5,981 bases of DNA from Patescibacteria group bacterium (GTDB taxonomy: Bacteria > Patescibacteriota > Microgenomatia > UBA8517): positions 1 to 5,981 of the forward strand of contig JAHKAL010000042.1 in NCBI GenBank assembly GCA_018826545.1, written 5' to 3'. Below the pieces are notes generated by a model. It did no database searches and was not told where the DNA came from. It saw only the letters and a program-made list of their open reading frames with translations. Made by a program: the position numbers and the translations under genes. Of this stretch, positions 1 to 5,964 are shown one piece after another. Each line of letters opens with the position of its first letter. The first letter of the stretch is position 1.

Positions 1-255
1 CCCGAGATAAGATTTTATTTTGTCACTATTTAAAAAATTGAATCCATATCCCGTGCCACACGATATATCAAGAGTTTCACCTAATGCTATTTGTGAGGCA
101 AATCTGTATCGTGCCTTATGTTCGTTCCAGATAAAATGAACACCTATTGGAGAGAGTGGGTATATATCAGTCTGTCCACGCCAGATTTTAATAAGATTGT
201 TTGGATTTAACCACCTTGGGTCAATTCTCTCTAAAGTAGGAGATTCTTTTGACAT
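1..255 (-). CDS. Class I SAM-dependent methyltransferase, N-terminal part (cut by window edge)
   Basis: Only the first 85 codons are present; the gene runs off the left edge. The reading frame is open from an ATG at 255 to base 1. Residues 63-71 read DISCGTGYG, the glycine-rich motif I that binds S-adenosylmethionine in class I (Rossmann-fold) methyltransferases. It is preceded by the helix NEHKARYRFAS (44-54), typical of the methyltransferase type 11 group often found with surface-sugar genes. The visible end, Y-L-G (83-85), is where motif II would begin. S65 replaces the commoner Gly or Ala of motif I. The substrate cannot be told from this fragment. No Shine-Dalgarno lies before the ATG. 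A TTGACT/TAAAAT promoter is placed so that transcription would begin at or next to the start codon. Family assignment is fairly secure; specific function is unknown. Confidence 0.85.
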   Translation of the reverse strand, partial: MSKESPTLERIDPRWLNPNNLIKIWRGQTDIYPLSPIGVHFIWNEHKARYRFASQIALGETLDISCGTGYGFNFLNSDKIKSYLG

Positions 256-261
256 TTCATG

Positions 262-291
262 ATTTTAAAACACGCTGAAGGTATAAGTCAA
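262..291 (-). promoter_or_regulatory. Sigma-70-type promoter of the methyltransferase gene, probably leaderless
   Basis: Read on the minus strand, TTGACT (291-286) and TAAAAT (267-262) are separated by 18 bp, close to the housekeeping consensus TTGACA-N17-TATAAT. Six bases separate the -10 from the ATG at 255, so a start site 7 nt downstream of the -10 would fall on the A of the start codon. It lies between the tRNA 3' end and the methyltransferase, so it would give the methyltransferase its own transcript. The boxes are seen directly; activity and exact start site are inferred. Confidence 0.5.
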
Positions 292-304
292 CATTATAGG
301 TTTT

Positions 305-381
305 TGGCGGGGGCGACGCGATTCGAACGCGCAAGTCTTCTCCGTGACAGGGAGATATGTTAACCGTTACACCACGCCCCC
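305..381 (-). tRNA. tRNA-Asp (anticodon GUC), CCA encoded
   Basis: A complete cloverleaf can be drawn on the minus strand. The acceptor stem GGGGGCG/CGCCCCC has 7 pairs. The D stem is GTGT/ACAT with one G-U pair and loop AACGGTTA. The anticodon stem is TCTCC/GGAGA with loop CTGTCAC. The T stem is GCGCG/CGCGT with loop TTCGAAT. It ends in discriminator G and a genome-encoded CCA (307-305). The anticodon GTC (348-346) decodes Asp. G73, C38 and G10, known aspartate identity positions in bacteria, are all present. The variable region is 6 nt (AGACTT), one longer than usual. No intron interrupts it. It follows the endonuclease gene by 12 bp on the same strand, so the two may share a transcript. 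No hairpin-plus-U-run terminator is visible after it. Confidence 0.97.
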
Positions 382-393
382 AAGAAATCTATT

Positions 394-831
394 TTACAAT
401 ATTTTGTCCGTAATTACTAACCTACCAAAAGTAGTTTTTGCATCAATAACTTTCTTCTTTTGATTATTCTTTGTAGGTTTTATCCTTACACAAAGAGTTT
501 TCTTTCCTTCGTATATTTTTGGAGGAAAAAGACAAAGTTTATCGATTTTTGGAATATATACAATTAAACCATCAGTTTCTCCCTTTTTATAAGTATAGGT
601 ATGGTGTGTTCTATCTGTGTATTCAAGCTTAACCCTTACAGAACCATCAGTACTTGAGACAATACCATCTGCATATTTTACCTGAATTCTTTTTAGTGTT
701 TTTGAATCATCAATGATTAGATCATATCTATTATCAAAAATAGGACGGCTAGGTATAAAACCTAACTCAAGTGCTCTAAGTTCTGCACGGCTGACTGCCA
801 ATTGACCCTTTAAATTTGAAGTTAATTTCAT
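394..831 (-). CDS. Stand-alone PD-(D/E)XK homing-type endonuclease (group I intron-associated family)
   Basis: A 145-residue protein matching the PD-(D/E)XK nuclease family of the cyanobacterial homing enzyme I-Ssp6803I, which is about 150 residues long, so this looks full length. An N-terminal helix (K8-G9...E17) leads to the core: RYDLIIDD (35-42) with presumed metal ligand D37, then RIQVKYADG (48-56) with Q50 and K52. The Q-x-K form of the motif is characteristic of this family. The helix Glu expected at about residue 13 is Val; E17, one turn on, may serve. A basic C-terminal region (K118-K127) could contact DNA. I-Ssp6803I is encoded in a group I intron inside a tRNA-fMet gene. Here no intron is seen, and the gene ends 12 bp before an intact tRNA-Asp. 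It may be a free-standing homing endonuclease or a domesticated nuclease. No Shine-Dalgarno precedes the ATG; the start context is AAAAATATG. Confidence 0.8.
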   Translation of the reverse strand: MKLTSNLKGQLAVSRAELRALELGFIPSRPIFDNRYDLIIDDSKTLKRIQVKYADGIVSSTDGSVRVKLEYTDRTHHTYTYKKGETDGLIVYIPKIDKLCLFPPKIYEGKKTLCVRIKPTKNNQKKKVIDAKTTFGRLVITDKIL

Positions 832-836
832 ATTTT

Positions 837-842
837 TCTATA
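837..842 (-). promoter_or_regulatory. Possible -10 box of the endonuclease gene
   Basis: On the minus strand TATAGA lies 5 bases before the ATG at 831, which would give an almost leaderless transcript. No convincing -35 lies 17 bp upstream of it. An alternative pair is TTGTGA with TAATAT 17 bp downstream, giving a leader of about 7 nt. The region is so AT-rich that several -10-like hexamers overlap. A perfect 10-bp palindrome (840-849) covers part of the same stretch. Confidence 0.25.
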
Positions 843-907
843 TTAATATTAAAACAGTGAACCAGCTATCACAAGGTCTATTGAATAAATCAAATAATAA
901 ATTGTTC

Positions 908-913
908 TATAAT
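908..913 (+). promoter_or_regulatory. Consensus -10 box TATAAT before polX
   Basis: A perfect TATAAT is followed by six bases and then the ATG at 920, so the predicted transcription start coincides with the start codon. The nearest -35-like hexamer, TTGAAT (881-886), is 21 bp away, which is too far for a normal promoter, and no extended -10 TGn is present. It is a candidate promoter for the whole plus-strand run and supports a start at 920 rather than the upstream GTG at 857. Confidence 0.4.
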
Positions 914-919
914 AAAAAT

Positions 920-2689
920 ATGAAGATGGGTAAAGATATATCTAATTTAGAAGTGGCTGAGCTTTTAAGGGCTATTTCAGCTTCATATCAGCTGAAAGAT
1001 CCTATAAAGAATAAATTCAGAATTATTGCCTACGATAGAGCAGCTGACGCTATTGAACATTTGTCTTCGGAAGTAAAAGATCTTTGGGATGACGGAAAAC
1101 TTGAAGATATTCCAGGAGTTGGTCCTTCAATTGCAGAAAACCTGGGGGAGATATTTAAATCAGGAAAGTCAAAACATTTTGAGGAAATCTTAAGAGACTT
1201 TCCACCAGCCATATTTGAATTAATACCACTTCCAAAAATAGGTGCAAAAACTGCATTTAAATTAGTAACTGAATTAGGTGTAAGTTCAATTTCTGATCTT
1301 GAAAAGAAGGCTAAAAAAGGTGAAATTGCTAAATTAGAAGGTTTTGGAGAAGAATCCCAAGCTGATATTTTAGAAGGAATTAAAGAATATAAAAATAGAG
1401 AAAATAGAATGCTTCTTCCATATGCAGAAGAAATTGCAAATGAAATTATAACTTGGATGAAAAAAGACAAATCTGTTATAAAAATTGATCCCTTGGGAAG
1501 TTTAAGAAGAAGAGCTTCGACAATTGGAGATATTGATATTTCTGTTGCTTCAAATAATCCAATTTCTTGTCTAGATCATTTTTGCAAGTATCCAAATGCT
1601 AAAAAAATAATAGAAAAAGGAAAAAGAACAGCTTCAATTCTTCTGCCTAATGAAGTTCAAGTAGATTTAATGGTTCAATCACTCCAATCATATGGTTCAC
1701 TTTTAACCCATTTTACAGGTTCCAAGCATCATAACATCGCTTTAAGGGAATATGCTCTTAAAAAAGGACTAAGCCTGTCTGAGTATGGTATTAAAGACAA
1801 AGGTAAGCTTAAAAAGTTCTCAGACGAAGAATCTTTTTACAAATATCTGGGATTAAACTTTATTCCACCAGAATTAAGAGAAGACTTTGGTGAAATCGAG
1901 GCTTCCTTAGAAGATAAAATCCCAAATCTAGTAAAAATTTCAGATATTAAATCAGATTTACACATTCACTCTGACTTTGATACAGAAACTAGACTTGATT
2001 TAGGTGAATCATCTATGGAGGAGATTGTTGATAAAGCAAACAGACTAAATTATGAATATATTGCTTTTACTGAACACAATCCAAGTAGGCGTGAACATAC
2101 GTCTAAGCAGATAAAGGACATAATTAAGAGAAAAAAGGATGTTATAGATAAATTAAATTACTCATACGTGAATAGTGTGAAAGGTAGTATAAAAAAAGTG
2201 TTCAATAGCCTTGAAGTGGATATTTTACAGGAAGGAAATCTAGCTTTAGATGATAATACACTTGATTTATTAGATTTTGCTTTAGTATCTATTCATTCAA
2301 GTTTCAAAATGCCAAGAAATCAAATGACAAAAAGGATTATTTCTGCACTTTCTCATAATAAAGTTAAAATCTTTGCACATCCTACAGCTAGAAAATTAAA
2401 TATAAGAGAGGGTGTTGAAATATATTGGCCTGAGATATTTTCCTTTTGTAAGAAATATAGTAAATGGATAGAAATTAGTGCTGAACCAATGAGACTTGAT
2501 TTACCTGATAGATTAGTCAAGGATGCAATTAAAGAAGGAGTATTATTAACCATGGGAACAGATTCACATCATAAAAACTTTTTGGATAATATGAAGCATG
2601 GTCTATCAGTTGCCAGAAGAGGTTGGGCTACTAAACATGATATTGTAAATACAAGAGGGTTGAACGAGTTTGTAAAAATGATAAAGTAA
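920..2689 (+). CDS. polX: DNA polymerase/3'-5' exonuclease PolX
   Basis: Family X repair polymerase with a C-terminal PHP nuclease domain, 589 residues from ATG 920 (the family is about 570-580). Known bacterial PolX enzymes fill short gaps and carry a Mn-dependent 3'-5' exonuclease, and AP endonuclease in some, in base excision repair. Visible parts in order: an N-terminal helical domain (8-60); helix-hairpin-helix motifs IPGVGPS (64-70), IPKIGAK-like (102-110) and LEGFGEES (139-146); the nucleotidyltransferase signature GS (193-194) with D204/D206 in GDIDIS and the third Asp in VQVD (249); and FTGSKHHN (265-272) with EYG (288-290). The PHP domain has HIH (348-350), E385-H386, E432, H459, AHP (486-488) and D548-S-H550. 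All catalytic Asp residues of the polymerase and nearly all PHP metal ligands are present, so both activities look intact. A frame-open GTG at 857 would add 21 residues unlike the family; ATG 926 is another possible start. Confidence 0.95.
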   Translation: MKMGKDISNLEVAELLRAISASYQLKDPIKNKFRIIAYDRAADAIEHLSSEVKDLWDDGKLEDIPGVGPSIAENLGEIFKSGKSKHFEEILRDFPPAIFELIPLPKIGAKTAFKLVTELGVSSISDLEKKAKKGEIAKLEGFGEESQADILEGIKEYKNRENRMLLPYAEEIANEIITWMKKDKSVIKIDPLGSLRRRASTIGDIDISVASNNPISCLDHFCKYPNAKKIIEKGKRTASILLPNEVQVDLMVQSLQSYGSLLTHFTGSKHHNIALREYALKKGLSLSEYGIKDKGKLKKFSDEESFYKYLGLNFIPPELREDFGEIEASLEDKIPNLVKISDIKSDLHIHSDFDTETRLDLGESSMEEIVDKANRLNYEYIAFTEHNPSRREHTSKQIKDIIKRKKDVIDKLNYSYVNSVKGSIKKVFNSLEVDILQEGNLALDDNTLDLLDFALVSIHSSFKMPRNQMTKRIISALSHNKVKIFAHPTARKLNIREGVEIYWPEIFSFCKKYSKWIEISAEPMRLDLPDRLVKDAIKEGVLLTMGTDSHHKNFLDNMKHGLSVARRGWATKHDIVNTRGLNEFVKMIK

Positions 2690-2700
2690 TAGTTCACAAA

Positions 2701-2711
2701 AAGGGGGTGAT
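2701..2711 (+). promoter_or_regulatory. Strong Shine-Dalgarno sequence that fixes the TTG start of lemA
   Basis: AAGGGGGTGAT matches the full anti-Shine-Dalgarno complement AAGGAGGTGAT at 10 of 11 positions and ends 6 nt before TTG 2718. The next in-frame ATG lies far inside the conserved domain, so this site decides the start. It is the only convincing Shine-Dalgarno in the window. Confidence 0.75.
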
Positions 2712-2717
2712 AACAAA

Positions 2718-3299
2718 TTGATAATACCAGTAATAATAGTTTTAGGAGTAGTCTTGGTTTGGATAATTTCAAACTATAATTTTTTTGTTTCAAGTAAAGC
2801 AAGAATAAAAGCAGCAGTACAAGAGATTGGGAATCAGTTAAAAAGACAATCTGATCTTATTCCTAATTTAGAAGAATCAACTAAAGGTTATTTAAGTCAC
2901 GAAAAAGGAATTTTTAAAGATTTAACTGACGCAAGAAAACAAATCTCAAGTGCTCTAAAGACCAATAGTTTACAAGAAATGTCTGATGCAGCAGCTAAGA
3001 TGGCATCAGTTATTCCGTCTTTGCAAGTTGCAGTAGAAGATAATCCAGAGCTTAAAGGGTCAGAAGTCGTTACTAAATTGATGGATGAGTTGAGAGATAC
3101 TGCAGATAAATTAATGTATTCGAGAAGATTAGTTATTGATTTAACGGCCGACTACAACGTTAGAAGAGTAAGTGTTCCTTCAAATATAGTTGCAGGTCTT
3201 TTTAAATTTACTGAATTGATGGGATTAGAAACTCCTGATAAAGGAGAATTTTTAAAAGTAACTGAAGAAGAAACAAAAACGCCAAAAGTTAAACTATAA
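2718..3299 (+). CDS. lemA: LemA family membrane-anchored protein
   Basis: A 193-residue protein with the LemA layout. A single N-terminal membrane helix (residues 2-18) is followed by an all-helical domain expected on the outer face of the membrane. The signature is clear: NYNFFV (19-24), LKRQSDLIPNLEE (41-53), KGYLSHEKGIFKDLTDAR (56-73), NPELKGSE (109-116), then a long helix ending in TADYN (143-147) and P-S-N-I-V-A-G (154-160). Length is normal for the family. The biochemical role of LemA is not settled; the gene is frequently next to an HtpX or related membrane gene, as here, with htpX only 3 nt downstream. It starts at TTG behind a near-perfect Shine-Dalgarno, 28 nt after polX ends. The rare start codon may limit output or simply be tolerated because the ribosome site is strong. 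Confidence 0.95.
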   Translation: MIIPVIIVLGVVLVWIISNYNFFVSSKARIKAAVQEIGNQLKRQSDLIPNLEESTKGYLSHEKGIFKDLTDARKQISSALKTNSLQEMSDAAAKMASVIPSLQVAVEDNPELKGSEVVTKLMDELRDTADKLMYSRRLVIDLTADYNVRRVSVPSNIVAGLFKFTELMGLETPDKGEFLKVTEEETKTPKVKL

Positions 3300-3302
3300 A
3301 TA

Positions 3303-4235
3303 ATGTTGAATATTTACGAAGCACAAGCCTTAAACAGGCGAAAGAGTTTTGTTGTAGTACTTTTCTTTTTTATTTTTGTTGGTATTAGTTTATATTTTTT
3401 ACTCAATGCTTTTAGTTTTTATTATGGCTTAAGAGTCGGAGGTATTGGAATAATATTACCTGCATTTGCATTTTCCGCTTTTTTTTCTTTTTTAGGTTAT
3501 TACTTTAGTGATAGTTTGGTTCTTGCAATATCGAAAGCCAAAAAAGCTGATAAAAAAAACTTCTTTGATTTTTATTCAGTTACAGAAAATTTAGCAATTG
3601 GTGCAGGAATTCCAATGCCAAAGTTATATGTAATAGAAGATAGTGCTCCGAATGCTTTTGCAACTGGAAGAGATCCTAAAAATGCTGTTATTTGCGTAAC
3701 TTCAGGACTTTTACAAAAACTAAAGAGAAGTGAACTGGAAGGAGTTATAGCTCATGAAATGAGCCATATTAAAAATTTTGATACAAGACTTCAAACAGTT
3801 GTTGCAATAATGGCCGGTTTAATTGCTCTTTTAGGTGATTGGTTATTAAGAGGAAGGCTAGGATTTAGAAAATCCTCAAACGATAATGAAGAAAGTAGTT
3901 TGGGAGGATTATTTATGCTTCTAGGAATTGTTTTTGCTGTTCTTTCTCCAATTATTGCAAAGTTAATTCAATTAGCAATTTCTAGAAAAAGAGAATTTTT
4001 AGCAGACAGCGGAAGTGTAGCAATAACAAGACAACCATCAGGTCTAATTTCTGCCCTCAAAAAAATCTCAAGTGATACAGAGCCTTTAGAAGTTGCAAAT
4101 AAAGCCACAGCCCATCTTTATATAGTAAGTCCATTTAAAGGAAAAAATCATGGTAGAGTAGATTGGTTTTCAAAGCTGTTTAATACACATCCACCTATAA
4201 ATGAGCGTCTTAAAGCATTAAGTAAAATGAGTTAA
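3303..4235 (+). CDS. htpX: HtpX-type membrane zinc metalloprotease (M48)
   Basis: A 310-residue M48 peptidase, close to the length of E. coli HtpX. Two N-terminal membrane helices (about 15-37 and 46-68) precede the catalytic domain. The zinc motif HEMSH (151-155) provides two His ligands and the catalytic Glu152. The third ligand is E231 in SRKREFLAD (227-235), matching the family pattern SRxREyxAD. Two further hydrophobic segments (about 164-182 and 201-226) lie between them, as in HtpX. HPPINERL (296-303) is the conserved C-terminal motif. Known homologues cleave damaged or misfolded membrane proteins, with the active site facing the cytoplasm. All catalytic residues are present. The ATG follows the lemA stop by 3 nt with no Shine-Dalgarno of its own, so translation is probably coupled to lemA. 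A functional link with LemA is inferred from adjacency. Confidence 0.96.
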   Translation: MLNIYEAQALNRRKSFVVVLFFFIFVGISLYFLLNAFSFYYGLRVGGIGIILPAFAFSAFFSFLGYYFSDSLVLAISKAKKADKKNFFDFYSVTENLAIGAGIPMPKLYVIEDSAPNAFATGRDPKNAVICVTSGLLQKLKRSELEGVIAHEMSHIKNFDTRLQTVVAIMAGLIALLGDWLLRGRLGFRKSSNDNEESSLGGLFMLLGIVFAVLSPIIAKLIQLAISRKREFLADSGSVAITRQPSGLISALKKISSDTEPLEVANKATAHLYIVSPFKGKNHGRVDWFSKLFNTHPPINERLKALSKMS

Positions 4236-4255
4236 AATAAAAAGATTAAAAAAAT

Positions 4256-4555
4256 ATGACAAATATAACTAAACAACAAATAATACATATTGCAAAACTA
4301 GCAAAACTAAAAGTCTCCGAAAAAGAAATTGCCAAGTTTCAGGAACAATTGTCAAACATAATTGAATATGTAAGTGAATTAGATAAAGCTGACACAAAAA
4401 ATGTAAAACCAATAAGCCAAATCACTGGACTTTTGGATACAAAAAGAGAAGATTTAATTAATAAAAAAGATTGTCTAACTTTAGAAGAAGCATTATCTGG
4501 TACAGAAAATACACATAATGGTTATTTTAAAGTCTCAGCAATTTTAGAAAAATAA
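4256..4555 (+). CDS. gatC: Asp/Glu-tRNA amidotransferase subunit C
   Basis: A 99-residue GatC, the small subunit that wraps the GatA-GatB interface and stabilises the transamidosome. The usual pattern is visible: ITKQQIIHIAKLAKLKVSE (4-22), a helix with the L-x-x-I-I-E-Y pattern (32-38), ELDKADTKNVKP (41-52), KREDLI (63-68), and the C-terminal GYFKVSAILE (89-98), equivalent to the family's GYFKVPKVIE. It starts 20 nt after htpX without a Shine-Dalgarno; the start context is A7-T-ATG. gatA begins 3 nt after its stop, as expected for subunits made together. GatC is poorly conserved, but the flanking gatA makes the call firm. Confidence 0.95.
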   Translation: MTNITKQQIIHIAKLAKLKVSEKEIAKFQEQLSNIIEYVSELDKADTKNVKPISQITGLLDTKREDLINKKDCLTLEEALSGTENTHNGYFKVSAILEK

Positions 4556-4558
4556 AAA

Positions 4559-5962
4559 ATGGATATTCCTTTAACAATTAATTCCCTACATAAAGATTTA
4601 AAAGAAAAGAAATATTCTTTGGTAGAACTTATTGATAGTTATCTTCAAAGAATAAAATCTTTTGATAAAGAAATTAATAGTTTTATTACTATCTCTGATG
4701 ATTATGCATTTAAAAAGGCAAAAGAATTAGATTCTTCTTTGAAAGAATTAGGGAAAGATGCTTTTCAAAAATATCCACTTTTAGGAGCGGTTGTTGCTCA
4801 CAAGGATTTGTTTTTAACAAAAGGAATAAGAACTACCGCTGCATCAAATGTACTAAAAAGTTATATACCAGCTTATTCAGGAACTGTAGTTAAAAAATTA
4901 GAGAAAGCTGGAGCAATAGTGATAGGAAAAACTAATTGTGATGCATGGGCTCATGGTGCATCTGGAGAGAATTCGGACTTTGGATATTCTCGAAATCCAT
5001 GGAATAAAGAATATGTTCCTGGAGGATCTTCAAGTGGATCAGCTTGTTCTGTTGCTTCTAATTTTAGTATGTTTGCAACAGGAACAGATACAGGAGGATC
5101 AGTAAGGCAACCCGCCAATTTAACTGGTGTAGTTGGTTTTAAACCAACATATGGTGCAGTCTCAAGATATGGAGTTATTGCTATGGCATCGTCTCTTGAT
5201 AGTGTCGGACATTTTACTAGAGTAGTAGAAGACTCTAAAAAGATATTTGAAATAACAAGAGGAGAGGATGGAAAAGACAGTACGGTCAAAAACAATAACT
5301 TTCCTAAACCTAACGGCAAATTAAGAATTGGTATTCCTAAGGAATACTTTATAGAAGGAATAGAAAAGGAAGTATCTGAAGAAGTTAAAAGATCTGCGAA
5401 AGTTTTTGAAAATGAGGGGATTGAATTAAAGGAGATATCGCTTCCTAATACTAAATACGCAATTTCTGTTTATTATATAATACAACCCGCTGAGGTATCA
5501 TCTAACCTTTCAAGATTTGATGGAATTAGATACGGGAATTCCAGGAACTCATTTGGAGACGAAGCAAAAAGAAGAATAATGTTAGGAACTTACGTTTTAT
5601 CTGCAGGATATTATGATGCTTACTATTTAAAAGCAACAAAAGTAAGAATTAAGATTATCGAAGATTTTGAAAAAGCTTTTAAAGAGGTTGATGCAATAAT
5701 TGCTCCTGTATCACCTACTCCTGCTTTTAAAATAGGGGAGAAGGCAAGTGATCCTTTAAAAATGTATTTAGCTGACATATTTACAGTTGCTGCAAATATT
5801 GCAGGTATTCCAGGTCTTGCAATTCCATCAAGTTTTAATAAAAAAGAATTACCTTTAGGTTTTCAATTATTAGGTCCAAAGTTTTCAGAAGAAACTCTAT
5901 TTTTTCTAGGAGAAAAGTTTGAAAAAGCTACATCATATAAGCCAAAAGTTGCTAAATTATAA
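4559..5962 (+). CDS. gatA: Asp/Glu-tRNA amidotransferase subunit A (glutamine amidase)
   Basis: A 467-residue GatA, slightly shorter than the usual 480 or so. It belongs to the amidase signature family and releases ammonia from glutamine for transfer to Glu-tRNA(Gln) and/or Asp-tRNA(Asn) on GatB. The Ser-cisSer-Lys triad is present: K82 in AHKDLF, cis-Ser S158 in PGGSSSGSA (154-162), and nucleophile S181 in DTGGSVRQPA (177-186). Other GatA landmarks are QPAEVSSNLSRFDGIRYG (309-326), KRRIMLGTYVLSAGYYDAYY (337-356), IAPVSPTPAF (381-390) and the closing LPLGFQLLGP (431-440). These separate it from generic amidases. The common GGSSGGS is GGSSSGS here, a tolerated change outside the triad. It starts 3 nt after gatC with no Shine-Dalgarno, so coupling is likely. 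A probable gatB starts 2 nt after its stop. Confidence 0.97.
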   Translation: MDIPLTINSLHKDLKEKKYSLVELIDSYLQRIKSFDKEINSFITISDDYAFKKAKELDSSLKELGKDAFQKYPLLGAVVAHKDLFLTKGIRTTAASNVLKSYIPAYSGTVVKKLEKAGAIVIGKTNCDAWAHGASGENSDFGYSRNPWNKEYVPGGSSSGSACSVASNFSMFATGTDTGGSVRQPANLTGVVGFKPTYGAVSRYGVIAMASSLDSVGHFTRVVEDSKKIFEITRGEDGKDSTVKNNNFPKPNGKLRIGIPKEYFIEGIEKEVSEEVKRSAKVFENEGIELKEISLPNTKYAISVYYIIQPAEVSSNLSRFDGIRYGNSRNSFGDEAKRRIMLGTYVLSAGYYDAYYLKATKVRIKIIEDFEKAFKEVDAIIAPVSPTPAFKIGEKASDPLKMYLADIFTVAANIAGIPGLAIPSSFNKKELPLGFQLLGPKFSEETLFFLGEKFEKATSYKPKVAKL

Positions 5963-5964
5963 AT

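Noticed and set aside
282..298. Inverted repeat TATAA/TTATA downstream of the tRNA as terminator or operator
   Set aside because: Five A/T pairs around a 7-nt loop with no U-run are too weak for a terminator; the stretch is better explained by the methyltransferase promoter.
840..849. Perfect 10-bp palindrome ATATTAATAT as an operator
   Set aside because: It is pure A/T in an A/T-rich spacer, so such palindromes are expected by chance. It is mentioned under the endonuclease -10 only.
856..874. CRP-like site, GTGA...TCAC between the divergent genes
   Set aside because: The arms are only 4 bp and the spacing is 8 rather than 6; chance is sufficient.
857..919. N-terminal extension of PolX from a GTG at 857
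   Set aside because: The 21 extra residues are Asn/Lys-rich and unlike PolX N termini, no Shine-Dalgarno precedes the GTG, and a TATAAT lies inside the extension. ATG 920 fits the family length better.
305..919. Integrated element using the tRNA 3' end as an attachment site
   Set aside because: No duplicate of the tRNA 3' segment is visible beyond the endonuclease gene, and no integrase or other mobile gene is present in the window.
1030..1470. Long minus-strand open frame inside polX
   Set aside because: It lies wholly antisense to conserved PolX domains and shows no recognisable motif of its own.
2353..2802. Two short minus-strand open frames over the polX 3' end and lemA start
   Set aside because: They are antisense to conserved PHP and LemA coding sequence, and their hydrophobic look comes from AT-rich reverse codons.
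4951..5319. Minus-strand open frame inside gatA
   Set aside because: It is antisense to the GatA Ser-cisSer active-site region; conservation belongs to the plus-strand frame.
920..5962. Recoded UGA (Gly or Trp) as in some candidate-phylum bacteria
   Set aside because: All conserved proteins are open under the standard code, and no in-frame UGA appears where one would be needed.
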